Assembly: GCA_020343535.1 (NCBI GenBank)
Contig: CP070799.1
Coordinates: forward strand, 2,115,856-2,156,511
Source: Nitrospinaceae bacterium
Lineage (GTDB): Bacteria; Nitrospinota; Nitrospinia; Nitrospinales; VA-1
Length of the DNA: 40,656 bases
Direction: 5' to 3'
A model generated the notes under the pieces. It searched no databases. It was not told where the DNA came from and was given only the letters and a program-made list of their open reading frames with translations. The position numbers were made by a program, and so were the translations under genes. Below are positions 1-7,836 of this stretch, one piece after another. Each line of letters begins with the position of its first letter. The stretch's first letter is position 1.

Positions 1-171
1 AAGCTGCACTTCCTCATCCTCGCACATTTTCCCGTCCCAAAAATAAGTGGAGCGAATGCCGGCAAGGGTGTTCACGCAAAAGGCGAGCCTTTCCTCCACC
101 AGCCCGAGGCTCAATTGTTGTGCCTCATAGGCGCTTCCCGCGGTGATCAATACCACGATATGTTTATCCAT
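1..171 (-). CDS. cutA: CutA1-like divalent-ion tolerance protein, N-terminal fragment
   Basis: The first 57 residues are visible and the rest lies off the left edge. The start reads MDKHIVVLITAGS, followed by a helix ending in LVEERLAFCVN and then the strand region IRSTYFWDGK. This is the usual opening of CutA1, a small trimeric cytoplasmic ferredoxin-like-fold protein linked to divalent metal tolerance, whose exact role is unsettled. The ATG at 171 has a GGAGGA ribosome site a few bases upstream. It starts 15 bases after the DedA-like gene stops on the same strand, so the two are probably cotranscribed. The family is clear, but the fragment is too short to say whether the gene is intact. Confidence 0.85.
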   Translation of the reverse strand, partial: MDKHIVVLITAGSAYEAQQLSLGLVEERLAFCVNTLAGIRSTYFWDGKMCEDEEVQL

Positions 172-186
172 GCGCGGATCCTCCAG

Positions 187-774
187 TCATCCCACGTACT
201 TAATTAGTATAAACCCGAGAACCAGAAGAATGAAGAAGACGATGGTCAGCAGGTTGAAATATTTTTCGATGAATGTCTTGATCGCCGGGCCAAAGCGGTA
301 CAGCAGGTAGGAAACCAGGAAAAAACGCGCCGAACGGCTGACGGCCGAGGCCGCGACGAAAATCGGAAAGTCGATCTGAAACGCGCCGGCGGCGATGGTG
401 AACACCTTGTAAGGCAGCGGCGTGAATCCCGCCGCGCCCACCGCCCAGGCCTGGTACTCGTTGAAGAGTTCGCCGACGCGGTCGAACTTGTCGCGCAGGT
501 GATAAAACTCGACGATGCGGTTTCCGGCCACGTCCATGAACTTGAGGCCGATCAGATAGCCGAACATGCCGCCCAGCACCGAGGCCACCGAACACAGGGA
601 GGCATAGCGGAACCAAAGCGCCGGCGCCGCGAGCGTCATGGCGATCAGAAGGATATCCGGCGGAATGGGGAAAAAGGAAGACTCGGTGAACGAGATGATA
701 AACAGCGCCGGAAGGGCATAAGGGGTGGCCGACCAGTGCAGCACCCAGTCGTAAAGGCTTCGAATGATTTTCAT
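187..774 (-). CDS. DedA/VTT-domain integral membrane protein (YqaA-like)
   Basis: This 195-residue polytopic membrane protein matches the short YqaA-like branch of the DedA/VTT (SNARE-associated) family. The hydrophobic stretch near residues 18-32 leads into ESSFFPIPPD, the re-entrant loop motif with paired prolines typical of the family. A second re-entrant region, GFTPLPYKVFTIAAG, lies near residue 115. A Ser/Arg-rich loop, SAVSRSARFF, follows, and the C-terminus is a strongly hydrophobic helix. DedA proteins are linked to lipid flipping and envelope homeostasis, but the substrate here cannot be read. The gene lies between priA and cutA on the same strand with short gaps, suggesting one transcription unit. 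Confidence 0.85.
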   Translation of the reverse strand: MKIIRSLYDWVLHWSATPYALPALFIISFTESSFFPIPPDILLIAMTLAAPALWFRYASLCSVASVLGGMFGYLIGLKFMDVAGNRIVEFYHLRDKFDRVGELFNEYQAWAVGAAGFTPLPYKVFTIAAGAFQIDFPIFVAASAVSRSARFFLVSYLLYRFGPAIKTFIEKYFNLLTIVFFILLVLGFILIKYVG

Positions 775-813
775 AGAGGGCGTGAGGGTGTGGGGTGATA
801 TTCATGAGCCGGG

Positions 814-3324
814 CTACAGCAGATTCACCGGGTCCATGTCGAGAGAGATTTTGACTTTGTCCGCCCGAGCGAGACGGGTCATGGGTCCGTCGGAAAACCG
901 CCGCACCACTTCTGAGAGCGACGACCAGCGGTGCGAGCGCAGGATGATGTGCCAGCGGAAGCGGTTCTTGATCCGGTACAGCGCCGCGCGCGAGGGCCCT
1001 AGGATCTCTATATCGCCGCGGCTCACCGCGAGTTCCCGGAGCGCGGTTTTCATTTTGTGGAGGGTATCCTGTCCCAGGCGTTCGTTCTCCGATTCGACCT
1101 CAATGGCCGCCATGCGCGTGAACGGCGGGTAGTTCAGTTTCTTTCGGAAGGCAAGCTCCCTTCTGAAAAACCCGTCCATGTCGTGATCGCGGACGAAATC
1201 GAAAACGTAATGGCCCGGGTTCTGGGTCTGGACGATCACCTGGCCGGGCACCTCTCCCCGGCCCGCCCGGCCCGCCACTTGCGTCAGCAGCTGGAACGAG
1301 CGCTCGCTGGCGCGGAAATCGGGGATGTTGAGGGACAGGTCGGCGTTCACCACACCCACCAGCGTGACTCTGGGAAAATCGTGGCCTTTGGTGATCATCT
1401 GCGTGCCGATCAGGATGTCGATCTCGCGGGAATGCATGAGCTTGTGCATCGTCTCGAACGCCGAGCGGCCGCGCGTCGTGTCGCGGTCGAGCCGGCAGAC
1501 GCGGGCGCTGGGGAACAGGCGCAGCACCATCTCCTCGAGTTTCTCGGTGCCGAAGCCGGTGAAGCGGATGACCTCGCCCCCGCAATCGGCGCAGGAGCCG
1601 GGCAAGCGCGACTGATGGCCGCAATAGTGGCAGCAGAGCACGCTTTCCCGGCCGTGGAACGTGAGGGTGACGCTGCAACGCGGACAGTCGAAAACAAAGC
1701 CGCACTCGTTGCAGAAGACGTAATGCGCGGTGCCGCGCCGGTTGAGGAACAGGAACGATTGCTCGGAGCGATTGAGGCGTTCGCGGATCGCCGACCGCAG
1801 GGTGCCGGATAAAATGGAAAAATTCTTGTTGTCGTCCTTTTCCTTGTTCATGTCGACGACGCGGACCACCGGCAGCAGCCGCTCCCCCACCCGTTGGTTG
1901 AGGGAGAGCAGCCGGTATTTCCCGGTCTCGGCGTTATGCAGCGACTCCATCGACGGCGTGGCCGAGCCTAGGATCACCACTGCATTTTCATTGCGCGCTC
2001 TCACGATGGCGGTGTCGCGCGCGTGATAGCGGGGGCTTATGTCCTGCTTGTAGGAGGTGTCGTGCTCTTCGTCGATGACGATCACCCCCGGATTCTTGAA
2101 CGGTGCGAAGATCGACGAGCGCGCCCCCACCACGATAGACACCTGTTCCTTTTGCACCTTGTCCCATTCGAGGAATCGCTCGCGTGCCGTGAGCCCGCTG
2201 TGCAGGATCGCCACCCGGTCGCCGAAGCGGTTTTGAAAGCGCGATACCGTCTGCGGGGTCAGCGAGATTTCCGGCACCATCATGATGGCAGTTTTCCCCA
2301 TTTCGAGGGCGCGCTGAATGCAGCGCATGTAGATCTCGGTCTTGCCGCTGCCGGTGACGCCGAACAGCAGAAAGGTGGCGTATTCCGACCGGTCAATGGA
2401 GCGGGTCAGCTCATCGTGGACGCGCTGCTGGTCCGCAGTGAGGCGGGGCGGCACGTCGGCGGCGGCGCGAGTGCGGGGAGGGCTGGGCGCCCGGCGCTCG
2501 AACTTCTCACGCGAGAATTCGACCAGGCCCTTTTCCTCCATTTTCTTCAACACCTGCGGCGCGGTGGGGCACAAGGAGGCGAGAGACGAGACGGCCTGCG
2601 CGCCCGCCAACAGGTGGCCGTGGAGTTCCATCTGTTTGGGGCTGCGTTTGAGCAGCGGGTGCGCCGTGCTCTCCTCGCTTCCCGCGGCTGTGAGCCGGGC
2701 GACCCGTTCGTAGCGGTAGCCGACGGTGCTGCGTTTGATGCGCGTGTCCGAGGCAAGCCATCCAGCTTGTTTGAGGTGGGCAAGCGTTTGGGCGCGGAAT
2801 TTTTTCTTCAGCCGGCGCTCCAGCTGCCGGGCGGACAAGGCTCCCACCGTGCGCGTGGTTTCGAGCAGGAGAAATTCTACTTCCTTGAGGTTGCCTTCCT
2901 CGAGCGCCAGAAGACCCGTCTCGGTGATCGACAGCAGATCCTGACTCTCGTCATCGAGCCCGGCGGGCAGGGCGGCCTTGATCGCCTCTCCCCAGGAAGC
3001 ATGATAATAGTCGGCGATCCAGCGCGTGAGCGACAGGATCTCGGGCGACACCACCGGCGCGGCGTCGGGGAGGTCATCGATCGCCTTGAGGGAGACGCCC
3101 TCCGGCGCGTTCTCGCCCAGGGAAACCACGTAGCCGGTGATCTTGCGCCGCCCGAAAGGCACGAAGACCCGGGCCCCCACCCGCACCAGCGGGCGCAGGG
3201 CCTCGGGAATCCGGTAGGTGAACGGACCCTTGAGCGGGAGGTTGAACACCACTTCGGCGTAAAGCGGGCTCCCTTCCACGGGAATCAGGCGGAGCAGGCT
3301 TTGGGTGGGAGATGGGGAATTCAT
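814..3324 (-). CDS. priA: Primosomal protein N' (replication restart helicase PriA)
   Basis: PriA is the 3'-5' superfamily 2 DNA helicase that recognises stalled forks and reloads the replicative helicase. The 836-residue product has the N-terminal 3'-DNA-binding domain (PLKGPFTYRIP, VFVPFGRRK) and a Walker A GVTGSGKT at about 322-329. The Walker B is IDEEHD near 417-422. Eight zinc-binding cysteines follow at about 538, 541, 547, 550, 565, 568, 578 and 581, then the GTEKLEEMV and QVAGRAGR motifs. It is about 100 residues longer than E. coli PriA, with the extra length mostly between residues 130 and 300. It ends at TAG, with a TGA three codons later. An extended -10 site sits just upstream. 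Confidence 0.97.
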   Translation of the reverse strand: MNSPSPTQSLLRLIPVEGSPLYAEVVFNLPLKGPFTYRIPEALRPLVRVGARVFVPFGRRKITGYVVSLGENAPEGVSLKAIDDLPDAAPVVSPEILSLTRWIADYYHASWGEAIKAALPAGLDDESQDLLSITETGLLALEEGNLKEVEFLLLETTRTVGALSARQLERRLKKKFRAQTLAHLKQAGWLASDTRIKRSTVGYRYERVARLTAAGSEESTAHPLLKRSPKQMELHGHLLAGAQAVSSLASLCPTAPQVLKKMEEKGLVEFSREKFERRAPSPPRTRAAADVPPRLTADQQRVHDELTRSIDRSEYATFLLFGVTGSGKTEIYMRCIQRALEMGKTAIMMVPEISLTPQTVSRFQNRFGDRVAILHSGLTARERFLEWDKVQKEQVSIVVGARSSIFAPFKNPGVIVIDEEHDTSYKQDISPRYHARDTAIVRARNENAVVILGSATPSMESLHNAETGKYRLLSLNQRVGERLLPVVRVVDMNKEKDDNKNFSILSGTLRSAIRERLNRSEQSFLFLNRRGTAHYVFCNECGFVFDCPRCSVTLTFHGRESVLCCHYCGHQSRLPGSCADCGGEVIRFTGFGTEKLEEMVLRLFPSARVCRLDRDTTRGRSAFETMHKLMHSREIDILIGTQMITKGHDFPRVTLVGVVNADLSLNIPDFRASERSFQLLTQVAGRAGRGEVPGQVIVQTQNPGHYVFDFVRDHDMDGFFRRELAFRKKLNYPPFTRMAAIEVESENERLGQDTLHKMKTALRELAVSRGDIEILGPSRAALYRIKNRFRWHIILRSHRWSSLSEVVRRFSDGPMTRLARADKVKISLDMDPVNLL

Positions 3325-3352
3325 GGCGTCTCGCGGTCCTCAATTTCCGCAG

Positions 3353-3361
3353 ATTGTATCA
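3353..3361 (-). promoter_or_regulatory. Extended -10 promoter for priA
   Basis: Read on the minus strand, the sequence TGATACAAT forms an extended -10 element about 28 bases before the priA ATG. No good -35 box lies 16-18 bases further upstream; that stretch is only T-rich. The call rests on the -10 match and its position. Confidence 0.45.
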
Positions 3362-3411
3362 GAGAACGGGGCATTAAAAAACCGGTGCGCGGAAGGTGAA
3401 AAAAACAGCCA

Positions 3412-3440
3412 TTGACTCCGCCTGTGAATTCAATTAGGCT
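3412..3440 (+). promoter_or_regulatory. Probable sigma70 promoter for the 61-residue basic protein gene
   Basis: TTGACT at 3412-3417 and TAGGCT at 3435-3440 are separated by 17 bases. The -35 box is strong and the -10 box weak. The downstream ATG at 3520 would have a leader of about 70 bases. Confidence 0.4.
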
Positions 3441-3519
3441 TCGTTTTTTTTCAGGACAGGGACAGCCGGGATCGCCCGGAACCCACACGGAGCGTCGCGC
3501 TCCAGGAAAAGGAGGACAC

Positions 3520-3705
3520 ATGAAATCGGGAGACAAGATCAAGCTAAATTTCGCGGGCAAACCGAGGGAGGCCGTGGTCCATAAAGTGTTTCCTAATTCG
3601 GTCCATCTCAAGATGGACTTCGACAACCACAAGGGCAAGATCGTGAAGCGCAAGCTGCAAGCGGTCGCGGCCAAGCCGGCGAAGAAAAAGAGCAAGGAGA
3701 AATAA
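3520..3705 (+). CDS. Small basic protein of unknown function
   Basis: This 61-residue protein starts at an ATG preceded by a strong AAAGGAGG ribosome site. The upstream in-frame extension lacks such a site, which decides the start. The first 45 residues alternate hydrophobic and charged positions in a way that suggests a small beta-barrel, with KVFPNSVHLKMDF in the middle. The last 15 residues are very rich in lysine (AKKKSKEK at the end). A nucleic-acid-binding role is a guess from charge alone. It is transcribed away from priA and converges on the ppiC-type gene. I do not recognise the family. Confidence 0.7.
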   Translation: MKSGDKIKLNFAGKPREAVVHKVFPNSVHLKMDFDNHKGKIVKRKLQAVAAKPAKKKSKEK

Positions 3706-3724
3706 GCCGGCTTTCGGAGAGCGA

Positions 3725-4729
3725 TCAGAAGTATGTTTTAATGTCGGCTTTGCCCTTCAGGGCCTGAACGTAATCCTGCGTGGCCTGGCTCAGTTTTTTC
3801 CGCACCAGAACTTGGCGGATGGAATTCTGCACTTCCTCGAAGGGCCGGGTTCCGCCGGGGGTGCGGTCGGTCACCTTGAGCAGGTGCATGCCGTGGGCCG
3901 TCTTGAACGGCGCGCTCACTTCTCCAACCTTCAGGCTGAACGCCCGTTCGCTGAACTCGGGGAGCATTCGCCCGCGGGTGAAAAAACCGAGGTCGCCACC
4001 TTTATCGGCGAGGCTGTCCTGGGAAAATTTTTTGGCCAGCCCGTTGAAGTCGGTCCCCATCTTCACCTGCGCCAGGATCGATTCAATTTTCTTCCGCGCC
4101 TTTCTTTCGCCCTCGGACCCGCTCTTGGGTAGAATCTTGATCAGGATGACGCTGGCGCGCACCTTTTCCTCGGTCTCGTACTTGCCGCGGTTTTTTTCGT
4201 AATAGGCCTGGATCTCCTTCGGGTCGACCTTGATTGCCGGTTCGATTTCTTTCTTGATGAGCGCGTCCATCAGCAGATCGGTCCGCAGTTCCTCGCGGTA
4301 TTGATCCAGGGTCAGCCCCCGGTCGGACAGTTTGTGCATGAACACCGCTTCCGATTTGAACTTGGCGCGCACATCATCGACTTTCTTGCCCAGTTCGGCG
4401 TCGGATACCCCAAGGCCGAGTTCGAGGCTCTTCTGCGCCAGGAGGGTGCGGCTGATCTCATCCTGAAGAACCATCTTGGCGGCGGTTTTAAGCTCATCCG
4501 GCGAGAGAGACATCCCTTTTTTCTTGTAATTCGCAACGGTCTTTTTAAGTTCCCGCAGGATGGCGTCCTTGCCGATGTCGGTTCCATTCACCTTCGCTGC
4601 GACCTCCGGCAGGGAGATGGGCAGGGCATCATGTTTGTGGCCGCTGTGCGCCCAGGCGAGGCTTGCGGACATCAGCGCACAGAGGGTCCAGGCAACGATT
4701 GAAGTTTTCAGCTTCCCTGGGGAAGTCAT
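3725..4729 (-). CDS. Exported PpiC/SurA-type peptidyl-prolyl isomerase
   Basis: The 334-residue product has a Sec signal peptide ending near SLAWA, followed by a short histidine-rich segment (HSGHKHD). A SurA-like N-terminal helical chaperone region spans roughly residues 40-185. A parvulin domain covers about 188-300, with the family motifs DLGFFTRGRMLPEF and KTAHGMHLLKV. The protein should act in the periplasm, folding outer-membrane or exported proteins. Its size and layout resemble the PrsA/SurA/PpiC group, and the exact member cannot be named. It is followed at its 3' side by the convergent small basic protein gene, with 19 bases between the stops. Confidence 0.9.
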   Translation of the reverse strand: MTSPGKLKTSIVAWTLCALMSASLAWAHSGHKHDALPISLPEVAAKVNGTDIGKDAILRELKKTVANYKKKGMSLSPDELKTAAKMVLQDEISRTLLAQKSLELGLGVSDAELGKKVDDVRAKFKSEAVFMHKLSDRGLTLDQYREELRTDLLMDALIKKEIEPAIKVDPKEIQAYYEKNRGKYETEEKVRASVILIKILPKSGSEGERKARKKIESILAQVKMGTDFNGLAKKFSQDSLADKGGDLGFFTRGRMLPEFSERAFSLKVGEVSAPFKTAHGMHLLKVTDRTPGGTRPFEEVQNSIRQVLVRKKLSQATQDYVQALKGKADIKTYF

Positions 4730-4774
4730 GGAGCGTGTCCTTTCGATGGAACAGGGGTTTTCAGGGTGCGGATC

Positions 4775-4800
4775 GGGGCCGGAAGAGCCCCTATTTTTTT
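4775..4800 (+). terminator. Intrinsic terminator facing plus-strand transcription
   Basis: GGGGC at 4775-4779 pairs with GCCCC at 4787-4791 across a 7-base loop, followed by TA and seven Ts (4794-4800). No plus-strand gene lies immediately before it. It would stop transcripts running antisense through the ppiC-type gene, for example readthrough from the gene at 3520-3705. On the minus strand it forms a hairpin in the ppiC leader. Confidence 0.55.
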
Positions 4801-4801
4801 A

Positions 4802-4829
4802 AACTAATCATTCCGCCAGTCTCTGTCAA
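4802..4829 (-). promoter_or_regulatory. Possible promoter for the ppiC-type gene
   Basis: A perfect TTGACA reads on the minus strand at 4829-4824. The -10 position 16 or 17 bases on offers only TTAGTT or TAGTTT, so the match is one-sided. Confidence 0.35.
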
Positions 4830-4855
4830 GCCCCTTGTGGGGAGGTCCGCCCGCA

Positions 4856-5656
4856 TCAGTGAACAGGGATGACGATGCGGAATCCGTAGATATCGTTCTT
4901 CACCGCCGGGTCGTTATGCGCCCGGCGCACCACCTGGACGCCGTCGAGGTCGTTGATCCACGATCCGCCGCGAAGCACCCTGTCACGGCGGGGATTTTCG
5001 GGGCCCTGCGGGTCGAATTCGGGGCTCGTCCGGTAATAGCCCCGGTCATACCAATCTAGGCACCATTCCCAGACGTTGCCGGCGGTGTTCAGCAGGCCAA
5101 AAGGACTCGCGCCGGTTTCGTAGTAGGTGACCGGAGCCGTGCGGGCGAAGTTGTCGTCGTCGCCGAAGATGTTGGCGAAATAGGTGAAGAACCCCTTCGC
5201 CCACTTTTCCCCCCAAGGCCAGAGGCGGCCGTCATTGCCGCGCGCGGCCTTTTCCCACTCCGCTTCGGTGGGCAGGCGGCCGCCCTTGTACGCGGCGTAA
5301 GCCATGGCGTCGTGCCAGTTGACGCCGACGACGGGCAGGCCCGGCGCGTTGAATTCCGGATGGTCCCAGTATTCGGGTTTTTCATGCCCCGTGGTTTCGA
5401 CGAACTCCATGTACTCGGCGTTCGACACCTCATACTTGCCGATGAAAAAAGCCGAGGTGTGCACGAAGTGCATGGGTTGTTCGTCGTCCCGGCCCTGGTT
5501 TGCTCCCATCTGGAAATAGCCAGCGGGAATGTACACCATGCCCTCGGGCGGGGTGGGAGCGCCGCGCGCCTGATGTGGCTGGAGCACGAAAAGGGCGGTG
5601 ATAATAACGTGAAGGAAAAACGCCGACAGAGGAAAAGGCGGAGATTCGCCGGGCAT
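4856..5656 (-). CDS. Exported FGE/SUMF-fold protein lacking the catalytic cysteine pair
   Basis: The 266-residue product belongs to the formylglycine-generating-enzyme (FGE-sulfatase) fold. It shows PAGYFQMGANQ, GGRLPTEAEWEKAARG, NVWEWCLDWYD and VLRGGSW in the usual order. The ATG at 5656 overlaps the stop of the upstream gene as TGATG, and the next residues form a hydrophobic signal (LSAFFLHVIITALFVL). That start is better than longer in-frame ones that would run through the upstream gene. True FGE enzymes carry a cysteine pair near the C-terminus. Here that region (RRAHNDPAVKNDIYGFR) has none, and WEWC is the only cysteine in the mature part. A non-catalytic or binding role is therefore more likely. 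Confidence 0.87.
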   Translation of the reverse strand: MPGESPPFPLSAFFLHVIITALFVLQPHQARGAPTPPEGMVYIPAGYFQMGANQGRDDEQPMHFVHTSAFFIGKYEVSNAEYMEFVETTGHEKPEYWDHPEFNAPGLPVVGVNWHDAMAYAAYKGGRLPTEAEWEKAARGNDGRLWPWGEKWAKGFFTYFANIFGDDDNFARTAPVTYYETGASPFGLLNTAGNVWEWCLDWYDRGYYRTSPEFDPQGPENPRRDRVLRGGSWINDLDGVQVVRRAHNDPAVKNDIYGFRIVIPVH

Positions 5657-5877
5657 CAAACGGTGAAGAAACCGATGTGCGCTACCAGATCCTGCCTTGT
5701 TTCCGCGGGGAGGTCTTCCTGGATGTTTTGGATGTTGATCCATTGGTAATGCCCGTTCCAGCAGTTCAGCGTGACCACTGAATTGCCGTACCAGTCCATT
5801 GTATGGTTCAAAAACAGCGGCGCCTGGCACCGCTGACAATGGCCGCGAATTTCGACCGTGGAAGATTCACCCTTCAT
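5656..5877 (-). CDS. Small zinc-ribbon-like protein, unknown function
   Basis: This 73-residue protein has Cys14-x2-Cys17 near the N-terminus and a second pair-like group CWNGH at about 39-43, a spacing that would suit a single bound zinc. No signal peptide is visible, so it should be cytoplasmic. Its stop codon overlaps the start of the FGE-fold gene (TGATG), implying translational coupling. A sigma70-like promoter lies 65-95 bases upstream. I do not recognise the family. Confidence 0.7.
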   Translation of the reverse strand: MKGESSTVEIRGHCQRCQAPLFLNHTMDWYGNSVVTLNCWNGHYQWINIQNIQEDLPAETRQDLVAHIGFFTV

Positions 5878-5941
5878 TCGCCGATTCCTGGAGAAAGAAC
5901 TGATATCAAATGCGTTGCTGCTTTGAACACTCGTATTCCCG

Positions 5942-5971
5942 ATTGTAGGAGGAAAGTCGAGCCTTCTTCAA
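5942..5971 (-). promoter_or_regulatory. Sigma70-type promoter for the zinc-ribbon/FGE-fold pair
   Basis: On the minus strand TTGAAG (5971-5966) and TACAAT (5947-5942) are 18 bases apart. The leader to the ATG at 5877 would be about 58 bases. Confidence 0.5.
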
Positions 5972-6021
5972 GGGATATTTCGAAAATTTTAAAAAACGAA
6001 TTCCGGCGGCGGCCAAAAATG

Positions 6022-6648
6022 TCAAGGATTATTTTTTTCGTTCGGGTAGGCGGAGCCTTGCTGAGGGCCGGATTGCGGCGCGTGTTCGCCAGCCCGGCCG
6101 AGCAGGGCGCGGAGAGTGTCTATCGGAAGGCCGACGATGTTGGAATACGATCCCTCGTGTGACGCCACTAAAGCCTCGCCGATGCCCTGAATGGCATAGG
6201 CCCCGGCCTTGTCGAGGGGTTCGCCAGTGGCGACGTAATCGGCAATCTGTTTTTCGGAGAGCGGATGAAAGCGGACCGTCGATGTCTCCGCCGCCGGGAA
6301 GGATCGGCCGAAGACCACCGCCACTCCGGTGATGACTTTGTGCACGCGGCCGCTCAAGCGTCTTAGAATGCGCCGGGCATCCTCGGCGTCCTTGGGCTTG
6401 CCGATGATCTCCCCGCCGAGCGCCACCACCGTGTCGGCGCCGATGACCAGGCGGCCGGGGTGGCGGCTCTCCACCGACCGCGCTTTTTCCTCGGCCAGTG
6501 CCATGGCGTTTTCCTCCGGTGATAAATCGTCGCGCAAGGTTTCCTCCACCGCGCTCGGGATCACCTCAAAATCCGTCACCAGTTTCTTAAGCAATTCGAT
6601 GCGGCGTGGCGACTGGGACGCTAGAATGACGGGGGCGAAAAGGTCCAT
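6022..6648 (-). CDS. maf: Maf-family nucleoside triphosphate pyrophosphatase
   Basis: Maf proteins hydrolyse non-canonical or modified nucleoside triphosphates (dTTP/UTP or m7GTP classes) and are linked to septum-formation control. The product shows the opening ILASQSPRR, then GADTVV, GEIIGKPKD, a DKAGAYAIQG segment and GSYSNIVGLP near the C-terminus. All are hallmark Maf motifs. The ATG at 6648 gives 208 residues and has AAGGAG nine bases upstream. Longer in-frame starts up to 6837 lack a ribosome site and would add unrelated sequence. The tail after about residue 185 is polar and probably unstructured. Confidence 0.93.
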   Translation of the reverse strand: MDLFAPVILASQSPRRIELLKKLVTDFEVIPSAVEETLRDDLSPEENAMALAEEKARSVESRHPGRLVIGADTVVALGGEIIGKPKDAEDARRILRRLSGRVHKVITGVAVVFGRSFPAAETSTVRFHPLSEKQIADYVATGEPLDKAGAYAIQGIGEALVASHEGSYSNIVGLPIDTLRALLGRAGEHAPQSGPQQGSAYPNEKNNP

Positions 6649-6821
6649 GCGTTCGGGCTCCTTGGGCAGCGGCGGGGAAACGTTTGGCAATCCCATTACC
6701 ATAATCTTGAAAAATACATTATCATGTCCAAAAAAGCGAGCCGGGGTTGGACGGAGGCCGAGAGGGCCGGGTCCTGCTCCGGAGTCGTTCACTTCGATAA
6801 CCCAAGCAGTGTGGAGAAGCC

Positions 6822-7214
6822 ATGGCAGGTGCGTCACATCAGGTACAGATCCGGCACATCCTCGTCGACAATGAAGAGCTGGCTAAGCTGATTCGGGAAA
6901 CCATCGAAGCCGGCAAATCGGAAAGCGGGAGGGTCAAGTTGCTCATGAAGCTGGCGGAAAAATACAGCTGCTGTTCATCCAAGGAAGATGGCGGCAATCT
7001 TGGCTGGCTCGAAGTCGGCTGGAACGCCACCGACCCGAGACGGCCCCGCGGCGGCTTCAAGACCCTCGGCAATAAAGAATTGAACGACCATATTCACCAG
7101 GGGATCTCAAACATGACGGTGGAGAAGGGCAAGGTGTACGGGCCGCTGAAAACCGCGGAAGGCTACCACGTGTTCATGGTCACCAACGAATTCAAGACCG
7201 AACGCATTCTTTGA
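6822..7214 (+). CDS. Small parvulin-type peptidyl-prolyl isomerase
   Basis: This 130-residue single-domain parvulin begins with IRHILVDNEE and carries GGNLGWLEVG and GPLKTAEGYHVFMV, the standard PpiC-type motifs. No signal peptide is seen, so it should be cytoplasmic, unlike the larger exported isomerase at 3725-4729. The segment EKYSCCSSKEDGG has a Cys-Cys pair before the conserved GG. GGAG lies five bases before the ATG. It is divergent from maf and stands alone. Confidence 0.9.
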   Translation: MAGASHQVQIRHILVDNEELAKLIRETIEAGKSESGRVKLLMKLAEKYSCCSSKEDGGNLGWLEVGWNATDPRRPRGGFKTLGNKELNDHIHQGISNMTVEKGKVYGPLKTAEGYHVFMVTNEFKTERIL

Positions 7215-7235
7215 CCGGGCTCTCTGCGGTCTTTT
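7213..7235 (+). terminator. Possible weak intrinsic terminator after the parvulin gene
   Basis: GACCG (7213-7217, overlapping the stop codon) pairs with CGGTC (7227-7231) across a 9-base loop, followed by TTTTCTGTT. The stem is only 5 base pairs. The rest of the gap to 7464 is GC-rich, and I see no gene in it. Confidence 0.35.
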
Positions 7236-7463
7236 CTGTTCCGGTAAAATCATCCGCGAAGCAGTCCTTGCGCTTCAGGGTGCCGACCCTGTTTATAATG
7301 AGGTTCCCCGGACCCTGCCGCCCCAAGGGGCCGCCAGCCTCTGCGGCGGCCGACCGGGAGGCCCGGAGCGGGCTTTCGGCAGCGATATGCGAGGTTTCCA
7401 CACTCCTTGTGGGAATTTTTACCTATCATACCACTTGCGGTCCAGGAAGGGGGGGTGGACCCT

Positions 7464-7748
7464 TTAAGCCTCGAACTTTTTTCGTCGTCTTAGGATCTGC
7501 GATTGCCCGGCGTGGGCCACCAGCTTCAGCTCGAAGGGATAGGTCCTGCAAATGTTGACCAACGCCTGCACCGCCAGATCCTTGGCGTCGGTTTCATCCT
7601 CAGCGTCGCATTTCATCTCCCAGGCCGAACTCACGGTGGGGATTTTCTCCAGCCCGTGTTCCTCCATGCGCAGGAAAATTTCCTTCTGGTCTGCCTCCTG
7701 AATGTCGTGAAACTCCGCGATCAACAGCACATTGAATGCCTGACTCAA
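7464..7748 (-). CDS. Small hypothetical protein
   Basis: This 94-residue protein starts at a TTG preceded by GGAAGGAGG at good spacing, which makes the start convincing although it is not ATG. The sequence runs AFNVLLIAEFHDIQEADQ, then helical acidic stretches, and ends in a basic segment (QILRRRKKFEA). The alternating strands and helices could form a ferredoxin-like fold, but I do not recognise the family. It follows the BASS transporter gene by 88 bases on the same strand and may be cotranscribed with it. Confidence 0.7.
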   Translation of the reverse strand: MSQAFNVLLIAEFHDIQEADQKEIFLRMEEHGLEKIPTVSSAWEMKCDAEDETDAKDLAVQALVNICRTYPFELKLVAHAGQSQILRRRKKFEA

Positions 7749-7836
7749 AATCGTCCTCCTTCCCTGTGAGAGTTGCTATGGCGTATATTTTACATTTTTT
7801 CATTCCGGCCCCGGCGGGAAAAAACGCGGGGCGTTT

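Noticed and set aside
2023-3399. Long plus-strand open frame opposite priA
   Set aside because: It lies entirely antisense to a clear priA, has the composition expected from a GC-rich complementary strand, and shows no recognisable domain.
7211-7558. Plus-strand open frame in the gap after the small parvulin gene
   Set aside because: It overlaps the better-supported minus-strand gene with a strong ribosome site, and its content looks random.
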